Shown in pieces: positions 15,839 through 21,992 of a stretch of DNA of 21,992 bases. The stretch is from Desulfurococcales archaeon. Lineage in GTDB: Archaea > Thermoproteota > Thermoprotei_A > Sulfolobales > NBVN01. A program made the translations under genes and the position numbers. Each line of letters begins with the position of its first letter. Position 1 is the stretch's first letter. The notes beneath the pieces were generated by a model. That model did not search any database. It saw only the letters and a list, made by a program, of their open reading frames with translations, and had not been told where the DNA came from. The stretch is taken from the NCBI GenBank assembly GCA_027083115.1, contig JALWQN010000056.1, positions 1 to 21,992 of the forward strand, given 5' to 3'.

Positions 15839-15962
15839 CCCCCGGTAGCTCAGCGGTAGAGCGCCCGGCTGTAGTCAGCCCCGGAGGGTACAGGTCAATT
15901 CCGGGAGGGGCCCTCCGGCAGAAACCGGGCGGTCGGGGGTTCGAATCCCTCCCGGGGGACCA
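15839..15962 (+). tRNA. tRNA-Tyr (GUA) with intron; CCA encoded
   Basis: Acceptor arms CCCCCGG (15839-15845) and CCGGGGG (15952-15958) pair fully, with C1-G72 as expected for archaeal tRNA-Tyr and discriminator A at 15959. D stem GCTC/GAGC, anticodon stem CCCGG (15864-15868) with CCGGG (15925-15929), and T loop TTCGAAT (15940-15946). The anticodon GTA is at 15871-15873. The mature tRNA would be 15839-15874 joined to 15924-15959 (72 nt). Unlike the tRNA-Asn in this window, the CCA end is encoded (15960-15962). Confident call. Confidence 0.95.
15875..15923 (+). other. tRNA-Tyr intron (49 nt, after position 37)
   Basis: Placement follows the archaeal rule of cutting between nucleotides 37 and 38. 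A 4-bp helix, CTGT (15869-15872) with GCAG (15918-15921), is flanked by three-base bulges AGT (15873-15875) and AAA (15922-15924), giving the bulge-helix-bulge cuts after 15874 and 15923. The inner side pairs poorly in that register. Instead the intron contains a separate 8-bp perfect stem, CCGGAGGG (15881-15888) with CCCTCCGG (15911-15918), so the splice motif may be of the relaxed type. Confidence 0.75.
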
Positions 15963-15974
15963 CACACTACTGAT

Positions 15975-16631
15975 TTAATGTGTTCTCTTGCATTCCTCCA
16001 GAGCCGTAATCAGTTCCTCCCTAGATTTCAGATCCGTTAGTAAGCTCCTTAAAGACTCAATAATTGATCTCGCTACATCTGTTTTTCTACGAATACCAGG
16101 AATTATGGGGTCAGGGAAATCTAAGGGTTTAGTGAACTCATAAATTACTTCAGCAATCCTGAAGAGTTCTTCAGCTTTAAGAATTTCGTGAGACCTCAAT
16201 AGATCCAGCACATACCTCTTTATTTCTCCAATGACATCCAGGATCCCTTGAATGAACTGTGCGGGTGTAACCCCTAACTCTTGGAAAGTAGGAATTGATG
16301 AATTAATGATTAAGTCGTAAAAAACTTCAGCCTCGACGTATTCTGACACGATATTATTCATTAAGCCTGCCTCTCTTAAGTCGCTGTATTTTTCTGTTAG
16401 TCTCCAAACCTCGCTAAACACGTCCTCTAGGGCCTTGAGATGTTTCTTCGCTGAGTCCTGGTCTCTATTATGTAATGAAGTTATTACGTAGCCGGACTCC
16501 CTAATCACGTCCCTACCTAACTTAATTATTTGTTCTCTTGTTGCGTCTTTATCACTCAATAACTTAGTTATTTCACCGAAACTTTTTTCTAGGGCTTCCT
16601 CTATATTCTCAATCCTCACATCAATCACCAC
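15975..16631 (-). CDS. Archaeal translin-family protein
   Basis: 218-residue, mostly helical protein of the translin/TRAX family, RNA- and ssDNA-binding proteins that form octamers; archaeal members are related to the C3PO nuclease. Family signatures: EYVEAEVFYDLI near residue 95, the diagnostic QFIQGILDVIGEIKRYVLDL near 125-145 (compare the eukaryotic QYLLGLADLTGELMRYA), and RRKTDVARSIIESLRSLLTD near 180-200. GTG start at 16631 with AAGGA upstream. It is convergent with tRNA-Tyr, which ends 12 bp away, and divergent from the Ldh2 gene. C3PO-type proteins process tRNA leaders in fungi, but the tRNA neighbour here may be coincidental. Confidence 0.85.
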   Translation of the reverse strand: MVIDVRIENIEEALEKSFGEITKLLSDKDATREQIIKLGRDVIRESGYVITSLHNRDQDSAKKHLKALEDVFSEVWRLTEKYSDLREAGLMNNIVSEYVEAEVFYDLIINSSIPTFQELGVTPAQFIQGILDVIGEIKRYVLDLLRSHEILKAEELFRIAEVIYEFTKPLDFPDPIIPGIRRKTDVARSIIESLRSLLTDLKSREELITALEECKRTH

Positions 16632-16692
16632 TTTAATCCTTCATGCATAATAAAATACCTTAAAACTTCATTAATTAAGTAATTCCTGTAGG

Positions 16693-17853
16693 GTGGTTAA
16701 GTTGGTAATTGAGTTCTTTGAGAGAGAAAAGCCAACACCTCCAGCAGATTACTTTAGGGTCGATCATGAAAGCCTTAAGGCTTGGGTTAAGGATGTTTTT
16801 ATTAGTTTAGGCTGCAGAGAGAAAGACTCTTCAGTCATTGCTGATGTGTTAGTGTCTGCAGACCTAATGGGTATATCGAGCCATGGTGTGCAGAGGGTTA
16901 AGAGATATGTTGATGGAATAAAGGCAGGGTCTGTAAAACCTAAGCCACAAATTAAGGTTGTGAGGGATTCAGGAGCTATAGCTGTTGTTGATGGTGATTC
17001 AGGTTTAGGGCACCCAACAACCAGCTTTGCTGCTGAATTAGCTATGAAGAAAGCCAAGAGCTACGGTATTGGGTTTGTGGCTGTTAGGAACAGCCAGCAT
17101 TTCGGTATCGCAGGCTATTATTCCCTTAAGATAGCGGGCAAGGGATTCATGGGTTTAACCCTGACTAACTCGACCCCACTGGTAGCTTACACACATACTG
17201 TGGAAAGATATCTTGGAACAAACCCCATTGCTTTGTCGGTACCTAAGCGAGAACCACCACCCATATTATTTGATGCAGCAACATCTGTTGTTCCTTTAGG
17301 TAAGATAGAGATATACTCTAAGGTCGGTAAAGAGATTCCTAAGGGTTGGGTAATTGCAGAGAACGGTGAGTTACTGGAGGGTGACGCTACCGTCATCCTT
17401 AAGAAAATAAGGGGTAAGGAGGCAGCCATACTTCCTTTGGGCGGTGTGGGTGAATTATTCGGTGGCCATAAAGGAAGCGGGTTAGCTATGTTGGTCGACA
17501 TATTTGCAGGAATCCTCTCGGGCTCTGGGTGGGGGGCTCACGTTAGATATACCGTAAGCGATAAGCCCGGTAATGTGGGTCATGCAGTAATGGCTGTAAA
17601 TATAGATTCCTTCATGAATAGAGAATCATTCTTAGATAGGATAGATAAATATATTCAGGAAATAAAGTCCCTAAAGAAGCATCCGAAGGCTGAAAGAATA
17701 TGGATACCTGGTGAGAAGGCCTGGCTAACCATGCAGACTCGCTTAACTATTGGGATCCCAATTCATAAGAACGTCTATAACGAACTCAAGGATATTTCAA
17801 AAGATTTACAAATACCTTTCACCCTTAAGGTCCTTAAGGAAAAGGCTTACTAG
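16693..17853 (+). CDS. Ldh2-family malate/L-lactate/ureidoglycolate dehydrogenase
   Basis: 386-residue NAD(P)-dependent 2-hydroxyacid dehydrogenase of the Ldh2/MDG family, unrelated to classical MDH. Motifs: SSHGVQRV (H64), NSQHFGIAGYY (H136), TNPIAL, DAATSVVPLGKI and GGHKGSGLAMLVDI. The start could be GTG 16693 (close to a TATA-like CCTTAAAA at 16659-16666, suggesting a leaderless message) or TTG 16702 behind GGGTGGT. In archaea this family is usually malate dehydrogenase; the same fold includes ureidoglycolate dehydrogenase (AllD), which would fit a purine-catabolism theme. The neighbouring convergent gene is malic enzyme, which favours malate. Family certain, substrate probable only. Confidence 0.88.
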   Translation: MVKLVIEFFEREKPTPPADYFRVDHESLKAWVKDVFISLGCREKDSSVIADVLVSADLMGISSHGVQRVKRYVDGIKAGSVKPKPQIKVVRDSGAIAVVDGDSGLGHPTTSFAAELAMKKAKSYGIGFVAVRNSQHFGIAGYYSLKIAGKGFMGLTLTNSTPLVAYTHTVERYLGTNPIALSVPKREPPPILFDAATSVVPLGKIEIYSKVGKEIPKGWVIAENGELLEGDATVILKKIRGKEAAILPLGGVGELFGGHKGSGLAMLVDIFAGILSGSGWGAHVRYTVSDKPGNVGHAVMAVNIDSFMNRESFLDRIDKYIQEIKSLKKHPKAERIWIPGEKAWLTMQTRLTIGIPIHKNVYNELKDISKDLQIPFTLKVLKEKAY

Positions 17854-17884
17854 GGTCTTGAAGGACAAATGAATAGACTTTCCT

Positions 17885-19210
17885 TCACTTAATGAAGCCA
17901 GCACTCAGCATCAAATCCATGTATTTCTTAGGCCTCATTACGTAATCCCGTATCTCACTAACTAACTCATTGAAGGATAGGTTAATTCTTGCTATACCTT
18001 CCTTCATGGCTTCTGAAGCAACAGCCACTGCTTCCTTAATATATGCCTCACTATCATCCATAGAGGGTATTATGTAGTTCTCCCTTAATCCTTTCTCCTC
18101 AGCATGTTTAGCTAGGGCTTCAGCCGCAGCGAAAAACATCCCTTCACTCATTCTCTTGGCTTGAACTGTTAAGACACCTCTAAATACTGCTGGAAAGCCT
18201 AAAGAATTATTTACTTGGTTAGGGTAGTCAGACCTGCCTGTAGCGATGACTTTGGCGCCGGCCTCCCTAGCATCCTCTGGAAGAATTTCAGGTGTTGGGT
18301 TAGCTAGTGAGAAAACTATTGGGTCTTCAGCCATTTTCTTTATCCATTCCTTCTTTATTACGTCAGGGCCGGGTCTGGATGCCGCTATTACGGCATCAGC
18401 ACCCCTAAATGCTTCCTCAGCCGAACCCTGTACTCCTTCCTTATTGGTAATTAATGAGGCCTCATACCAATGTGGCATCTTTGTTTTGAAGTCGTTAAGA
18501 AGAGGGTGATTAGGACCTAAAATCCCTATGCCTGGTCTCTCAACAACCAATATTTTCCCAGTATTTACGCCGTAAGCTCTTAGCATTCTTAGGATCGCGT
18601 AGTTAGCTGCCCCCAAACCGTAAAGAATTATTTTCGAATTCCTTAAGTCCTTCCCAACAACTTTGAATGCGTTAATTAGCGCAGCCAAAACAATTAGGGC
18701 CGTACCTTGCTGATCATCATGCCATACTGGAATATTCAGTTCCTTACTTAATTTATCAAGGATGTAGAAGCATTGGGGGCTCTCTATATCTTCAAGATTT
18801 ATGGCTCCAAAACTCGGTTCAAGAGCCTTAACGACCTCAACGAACTTGTCTGGGTTTCTTTCATTCACCAGTATAGGGATTGCATCAACGCCTCCCAAAT
18901 ACTTAAAGAGTAAGGCCTTACCTTCCATGACAGGGAAGGCTGCCTCAGGGCCTATCTTACCTAAACCTAGGACCCGCGTTCCGTTACTCACTACGGCAGC
19001 ATAATTCCATCTGAATGTGTAACGAAAAGACAAGTCCGGGTTATCCTTTATTTTTCTGCTGGGTTCAGCAACGCCCGGTGTATACCAAATAGCTAAATCC
19101 CTTAACCCCTTAATAGGGACTTTAGGAACGACCTCAATTTTTCCTCTATATTTTTCATGAAGCCTTAAAGAAATCCCATACCAATCAAGTTGCTTATGTT
19201 TTTCATCCAT
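17885..19210 (-). CDS. NAD(P)-dependent malic enzyme
   Basis: 441-residue malate dehydrogenase (oxaloacetate-decarboxylating) giving pyruvate, CO2 and NAD(P)H. Visible features: catalytic tyrosine Y43 in WYTPGVAEPSR, K98 in VMEGKALLFKYLGG, metal-binding E140-D141 in INLEDIESP, D165-D166 in VWHDDQQGTA, nucleotide-binding GLGAAN (198-203), SLANPTPEI, and GRSDYPNQVNNSLGFP near residue 330. There is no phosphotransacetylase-like extension, unlike bacterial MaeB. ATG start; the upstream Shine-Dalgarno is weak. It converges with the Ldh2-type dehydrogenase gene (31 bp gap); the two could act together on the malate/oxaloacetate/pyruvate node. Confidence 0.93.
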   Translation of the reverse strand: MDEKHKQLDWYGISLRLHEKYRGKIEVVPKVPIKGLRDLAIWYTPGVAEPSRKIKDNPDLSFRYTFRWNYAAVVSNGTRVLGLGKIGPEAAFPVMEGKALLFKYLGGVDAIPILVNERNPDKFVEVVKALEPSFGAINLEDIESPQCFYILDKLSKELNIPVWHDDQQGTALIVLAALINAFKVVGKDLRNSKIILYGLGAANYAILRMLRAYGVNTGKILVVERPGIGILGPNHPLLNDFKTKMPHWYEASLITNKEGVQGSAEEAFRGADAVIAASRPGPDVIKKEWIKKMAEDPIVFSLANPTPEILPEDAREAGAKVIATGRSDYPNQVNNSLGFPAVFRGVLTVQAKRMSEGMFFAAAEALAKHAEEKGLRENYIIPSMDDSEAYIKEAVAVASEAMKEGIARINLSFNELVSEIRDYVMRPKKYMDLMLSAGFIK

Positions 19211-19400
19211 TATTCCACATCATAAACAATAAGGAATAAGGTTCTAAAACACTTTACTTATTATTCATTCGTTATTAAAACATTAATAAATATATTTAAC
19301 AACTATATTATTTTTAAGACTAATTACATGCGATTAAAGCTTATCACGCTTTATTGGCCGTATTATAGTTTTCCTGTCTGCAAAGAAACAGATTCGGGTT

Positions 19401-19439
19401 AACGCAAAACCGAGTAAGGCCCCTGCAAATTTTTGCGTT
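19401..19439. repeat. 9-bp perfect inverted repeat before the small ORF
   Basis: AACGCAAAA (19401-19409) and TTTTGCGTT (19431-19439) are perfect reverse complements separated by 21 bases. The TTG start of the small ORF lies inside the right arm. It could be a protein-binding site or an RNA hairpin masking the start. The rest of 19211-19400 is A/T-rich, and I see nothing else in it beyond possible promoter boxes. Confidence 0.5.
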
Positions 19440-19573
19440 TTGTAGTTAAAAGAGTGAAGGGAAAGGATTACGTTTACCTTCAGGGGAGGAATAAGCAAGG
19501 ACAAGTTAAAACAATCTATGTCGGCGCCCTAGAAGAGATCGCTAAGTTTTACCTAACTCTGAAAACGCAGTAG
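19433..19573 (+). CDS. Small 46-residue protein with KGKDYVYL...YVGALEEI pattern
   Basis: Short reading frame, TTG start, coding MRFVVKRVKGKDYVYLQGRN and ending in LKTQ. The arrangement (basic strand, KGKDYVYL, a turn, VKTIYVGALEEIAKFYL) resembles small archaeal proteins and the N-terminal segment of some transposase/integrase proteins that begin with VKKxKGxxYxYL...KYVG. It is not a confident family assignment. No clear Shine-Dalgarno sequence precedes it. It lies 7 bp from the convergent tRNA-Asn gene, a position where integrated-element remnants often occur, so it may be a relic or a genuine small protein. Confidence 0.5.
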   Translation: MRFVVKRVKGKDYVYLQGRNKQGQVKTIYVGALEEIAKFYLTLKTQ

Positions 19574-19580
19574 AAAGAAG

Positions 19581-19653
19581 CGCCGGGGAGGGGACTCGAA
19601 CCCCCGACCACCGGGTTAACAGCCCGGCGCTCTACCGGCTGAGCTACCCCGGC
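19581..19653 (-). tRNA. tRNA-Asn (GUU)
   Basis: 73 nt, no intron. On the - strand the acceptor GCCGGGG pairs with CCCCGGC, D arm is GCTCAGCCGGTAGAGC, anticodon stem CGGGC/ACCCG region encloses loop CTGTTAA with anticodon GTT, and the T arm carries GGTTCGAGTCC. Discriminator is G. The 3' CCA is not encoded. Confidence 0.95.
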
Positions 19654-19677
19654 ACCAGTAAACCACTTTTATGGTCC

Positions 19678-19685
19678 TTTTTAAG
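19678..19685 (-). promoter_or_regulatory. Candidate TATA box for tRNA-Asn
   Basis: CTTAAAAA on the - strand, 25 bases upstream of the tRNA 5' end, the usual crenarchaeal spacing. Confidence 0.45.
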
Positions 19686-19705
19686 CGTTTATTTCGTTTA
19701 GTAAT

Positions 19706-20416
19706 TCATAACTGATTCTTCAGGAGCTTTTCAGCAATTTCTATGAAGCCCTTAGATGAGGGTGATTTAGTGACATAATCCGCTACACTCTTTAATGAGG
19801 CATCCGCATTAGATACTGCAATTAGTTTTGTGCAGGCCTCCCTCATTGAAACGTCGTTATCGGCATCGCCGATGCAGTAAACAGGAAAATCCTTTTTGCC
19901 GACGTAATCCTTCAGGAATGCCTTAATTCCTGAGCCCTTATTGCAGTTACTGGGGTATAGGTGGATTGCATATCCGCTTGACACGACCTCAACATCCTTA
20001 ATTCCTTTTCTCCTAAGCAGTTCCTTAACATAGTTTATTGCTTCTTCTTCATCCCCCTTCCACTTTAGGGCCTTATCACATATTCTGAAGGGATTCTGCC
20101 AAGTATCTATGATTTTATTTCCTCCCTCCTTCAAGACCAACTCCTTAGCTTTATTTACTTCATCACAATACCTGCAAACCACCTCAATTCCGTCGGTATA
20201 TATTACGGCTCCATTTTCGGCAATGGAGTACCCTCCTAGACCCAAATATATTGATAGGCCCCGAAGAACTGGTAGCGAGTTACCTGAAACTAAAACCACA
20301 GTAATTCCTTTATTATATAATTTTCTGGCTAGTGCCACAGCCTCCAAGTCAAGCAACGAGGATGTTCTATTTAGTGTTAAGGTTCCATCCACATCACTAA
20401 ACAGTATTGCTTCCAT
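19706..20416 (-). CDS. HAD-family phosphatase, archaeal phosphoglycolate phosphatase type
   Basis: 236-residue HAD hydrolase. Motif I is SDVDGTLT with nucleophile D8 and acid/base D10; motif II is VLVSGNS; a C2-type cap lies in the middle; motif III lysine is in NKGSGIKAFL; motif IV is GDADND. Size and pattern match the archaeal phosphoglycolate phosphatase family (TA0175-like). ATG start at 20416 with a GGGGGAG purine run just upstream. If RuBisCO operates in this organism, removal of phosphoglycolate would link it to the R15P isomerase, but related HAD enzymes hydrolyse other sugar phosphates, so specificity is uncertain. The 259 bases upstream, to Cren7, are A/T-rich with no other gene. 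Confidence 0.82.
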   Translation of the reverse strand: MEAILFSDVDGTLTLNRTSSLLDLEAVALARKLYNKGITVVLVSGNSLPVLRGLSIYLGLGGYSIAENGAVIYTDGIEVVCRYCDEVNKAKELVLKEGGNKIIDTWQNPFRICDKALKWKGDEEEAINYVKELLRRKGIKDVEVVSSGYAIHLYPSNCNKGSGIKAFLKDYVGKKDFPVYCIGDADNDVSMREACTKLIAVSNADASLKSVADYVTKSPSSKGFIEIAEKLLKNQL

Positions 20417-20644
20417 TCTCTCCCCCTTACTAAAGAGATTAGGGACTAAAATAATAGCTCTTCGAATATTATCTTGAACTTTTTATCTTGGCATTTTTAA
20501 TCAGTCATCTTAAAAATTCATTAATAAATTTATGTAATAATCCCTGATTTAAAGGTATTTATGAAGAAATACTATGTTTTTTCTGAAGAAACTCATGAAA
20601 AAACAAGTTGTTATTAATGAAGGTTTTACGTAATTCTTAAACTA

Positions 20645-20650
20645 CTTAAA
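20645..20650 (+). promoter_or_regulatory. Candidate TATA box for cren7
   Basis: CTTAAA lies 26-31 bases before the ATG, and GGTGGT at 20665-20670 supplies a ribosome-binding site. A second A/T box, CATATAAAT, is closer to the start. Confidence 0.3.
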
Positions 20651-20675
20651 GCATATAAATTTTTGGTGGTAATCT

Positions 20676-20864
20676 ATGGTCGCAAGAAAGAAGACCGTTA
20701 AGGTAAAGGATCCGACAACAGGTAAGGAGCTGGAGTTAGTCCCTGAGAAGGTATGGACTTTAGCGCCTAGAGGTAGGAAAGGAGTTAAGATAGGGCTGTT
20801 CAAGAGTCCTGAGACAGGAAAATACTTTAGGGCTAAAGTACCGGACAATTACCCAGTTAGCTAA
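20676..20864 (+). CDS. cren7: Chromatin protein Cren7
   Basis: 62-residue basic DNA-binding protein with an SH3-like fold, the conserved crenarchaeal chromatin protein that bends DNA and constrains supercoils. The core ELVPEKVWTLAPRGRKGVKI (residues 19-38) and LFKSPETGKYFRAKVPDNYP are nearly identical to Sulfolobus Cren7. ATG at 20676 with GGTGGT upstream. Free-standing gene with its own promoter region, as expected for an abundant protein. This gene is a strong taxonomic marker for Crenarchaeota. Confidence 0.96.
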   Translation: MVARKKTVKVKDPTTGKELELVPEKVWTLAPRGRKGVKIGLFKSPETGKYFRAKVPDNYPVS

Positions 20865-20922
20865 GGTTAAAACTAAAAATTAAAATAATTATTTTTAAGT
20901 AAGTACTTTAATCTGGCTCAAT

Positions 20923-20930
20923 ACTTTATA
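20923..20930 (+). promoter_or_regulatory. Candidate TATA box for the phosphodiesterase gene
   Basis: ACTTTATA about 40 bases before the ATG, followed by GGAGGTG at 20952-20958. Confidence 0.35.
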
Positions 20931-20968
20931 CTGCTCTGTTTTATTTTTGTTGGAGGTGTTATTAGCTC

Positions 20969-21532
20969 ATGTATCTGAAGATATTAGTTATTGCTGACTC
21001 GCACGATAATTTATCTGCCGTTGATGAGTTACTGAAGAAAAAACACTATACTTCAAGCAATTATGTCCTGCATTTGGGTGACATAATTTCGCCTTTTACC
21101 TTAGTTAGGTTCTTAAACACAAAGAAAAAAATCGTTGGTGTCTTCGGCAATAATGACGGGGACAAAAGTAAGCTTAAGGAATTATGTAGTGCTCTCCAGG
21201 ACCAGCCCTTAAGACTTTCTTTCGGGAATATTGGTTTTACTTTATTCCATGGTTTTGGCTCCCCAGACGTTACTAGAGAAATAATTTACTCTTTAGCGGA
21301 AAACTTAAGTGCTAGGGGAATCAAGGAAGTAATACTTTATGGTCATACACATAGTGCTGAAGTTAAGAAGTTCCAGAGCGTGCTCGTGATTAATCCTGGT
21401 GCTCTATCAGGGTATTTGGCAGGGAGAAAAACCTACGCCGTTATTGAACTCCTAGATGATGTGGTTAAGGCCAGCATTTATGACCTAATTACTGATGAAG
21501 CCTTAATTACTGAAGCAGTGAGTTATGAGTGA
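20969..21532 (+). CDS. MJ0936/YfcE-type metallophosphodiesterase
   Basis: 187-residue calcineurin-like phosphoesterase. All metal motifs are visible: ADSHDN (D10, H12), HLGDIISP, FGNNDGD, LFHGFGSP, LYGHTHSAE and NPGALSG. Length matches the MJ0936/YfcE family (about 165-190 residues), which hydrolyses model phosphodiesters in vitro and has no settled physiological substrate. ATG at 20969; the upstream in-frame codon TAG at 20963 excludes an earlier start. GGAGGTG lies ten bases upstream. Convergent with the ATPase gene. Confidence 0.88.
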   Translation: MYLKILVIADSHDNLSAVDELLKKKHYTSSNYVLHLGDIISPFTLVRFLNTKKKIVGVFGNNDGDKSKLKELCSALQDQPLRLSFGNIGFTLFHGFGSPDVTREIIYSLAENLSARGIKEVILYGHTHSAEVKKFQSVLVINPGALSGYLAGRKTYAVIELLDDVVKASIYDLITDEALITEAVSYE

Positions 21533-21566
21533 ATTTATTAGGCATTAAGCGATTAGCGAAGGAATC

Positions 21567-21992
21567 TCAGTATCTGATTGGAATACCTCTAGGATCTCCC
21601 AGGATTCTGACTACGCACTCTCCTCTACTAAGTAAGGAAGTATAGAAAGTGATTTCATCTTCATTTATCCTCATATATGCTCCTAACTCTTTCCAGTACT
21701 TTCTTTCGGGTGTTGGCATAGCAACTAATAAGCCAGTATTGCTGATTACAGACAAGCCCAAAGTGTTCAGGTCATCAAGATCTTGAGTTGCTATACTCAC
21801 TGAAATTTTGTAGCTTCTTCCTAACCTAAGTAAGGCAGAGACAACATCATTAATTTCTTTTGTGAATAGCCATCCCTCATCAAGCACTAAGTGTTTCCAT
21901 CCAGCTTCCAATGTTGCTGGCATATTTCTTACTGCTGAAAGTAACGCCTTAGATAACGCTGAAACAGCTAAGGAAACTAACAGAGGATCGAT
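21567..21992 (-). CDS. VirB4/HerA-like ATPase, C-terminal part (5' end outside window)
   Basis: The frame is open to the window edge, so only the last 141 residues are present. A Walker B segment HLVLDEGWLF is followed by LLRLGRSYKISVSIATQDLDDL, the arginine-rich and sensor region typical of VirB4/TraC and HerA-type pumping ATPases, and the end is CVVRILGDPRGIPIRY. Walker A would lie upstream, outside this window. Such proteins drive conjugation, type IV secretion or DNA translocation. In crenarchaea the Ced DNA-import system includes a VirB4/HerA-like subunit (CedB), which is one candidate, as are integrated conjugative elements. The class is probable, the system undetermined. Confidence 0.7.
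   Translation of the reverse strand: MDPLLVSLAVSALSKALLSAVRNMPATLEAGWKHLVLDEGWLFTKEINDVVSALLRLGRSYKISVSIATQDLDDLNTLGLSVISNTGLLVAMPTPERKYWKELGAYMRINEDEITFYTSLLSRGECVVRILGDPRGIPIRY

Noticed and set aside
15881..15918. GC-rich palindromic stem, considered as a separate small RNA or a terminator.
   Set aside because: It lies between the two halves of a well-formed tRNA-Tyr and is explained as part of the intron.
1..21992. CRISPR arrays, insertion sequences and rRNA genes.
   Set aside because: No regularly spaced direct repeats, transposase genes with terminal repeats, or conserved rRNA segments were seen.

Overview
This window looks like a chromosomal segment of a hyperthermophilic crenarchaeon (Thermoproteota, class Thermoprotei). 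The evidence is a Cren7 chromatin protein, a CdvB-type ESCRT-III paralogue, an archaeal translin, archaeal ribose-1,5-bisphosphate isomerases, a tRNA-Tyr with an intron after the anticodon, frequent GTG/TTG starts behind GAGGTG ribosome-binding sites, and short A/T-rich promoters. I could not assign a genus. Genes are tightly packed and no insertion sequence or CRISPR array is visible.

Positions 1-7312, all on the + strand, hold the most unusual block. It contains two YgeW-like carbamoyltransferases in tandem (the first cut by the window edge), a carbamate kinase, an SsnA-like amidohydrolase, a PreA-like flavin/iron-sulfur oxidoreductase and a threonine-synthase-like PLP enzyme. This gene set resembles the bacterial anaerobic purine/uric-acid degradation cluster (ygeW, yqeA, ssnA, ygfK, with ygeX as the PLP lyase). 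I infer a fermentative ring-degradation route that would end in carbamoyl phosphate, ATP, ammonia and CO2. A metallo-beta-lactamase-fold nuclease (7391-8377) closes this strand.

Positions 8366-14377 on the - strand encode two tandem R15P-isomerase/eIF2B-like paralogues (one with and one without the catalytic cysteine), a PfkB sugar kinase and isoleucyl-tRNA synthetase. The kinase and isomerase would fit nucleoside-ribose catabolism (ribose-1-phosphate to ribose-1,5-bisphosphate to ribulose-1,5-bisphosphate), which could complement base degradation; no RuBisCO is in the window. The ileS reading frame has no ATG, GTG or TTG before its HIGH motif. The only well-placed start is an ATT codon behind a good Shine-Dalgarno sequence.

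Positions 14516-17853 carry a purine-type phosphoribosyltransferase, the CdvB paralogue, the intron-bearing tRNA-Tyr, translin and an Ldh2-family malate/lactate/ureidoglycolate dehydrogenase. Positions 17885-21992 carry malic enzyme, a 46-residue small ORF, tRNA-Asn, a HAD phosphoglycolate phosphatase, Cren7, an MJ0936/YfcE-type phosphodiesterase and the C-terminal end of a VirB4/HerA-like ATPase cut by the window edge.
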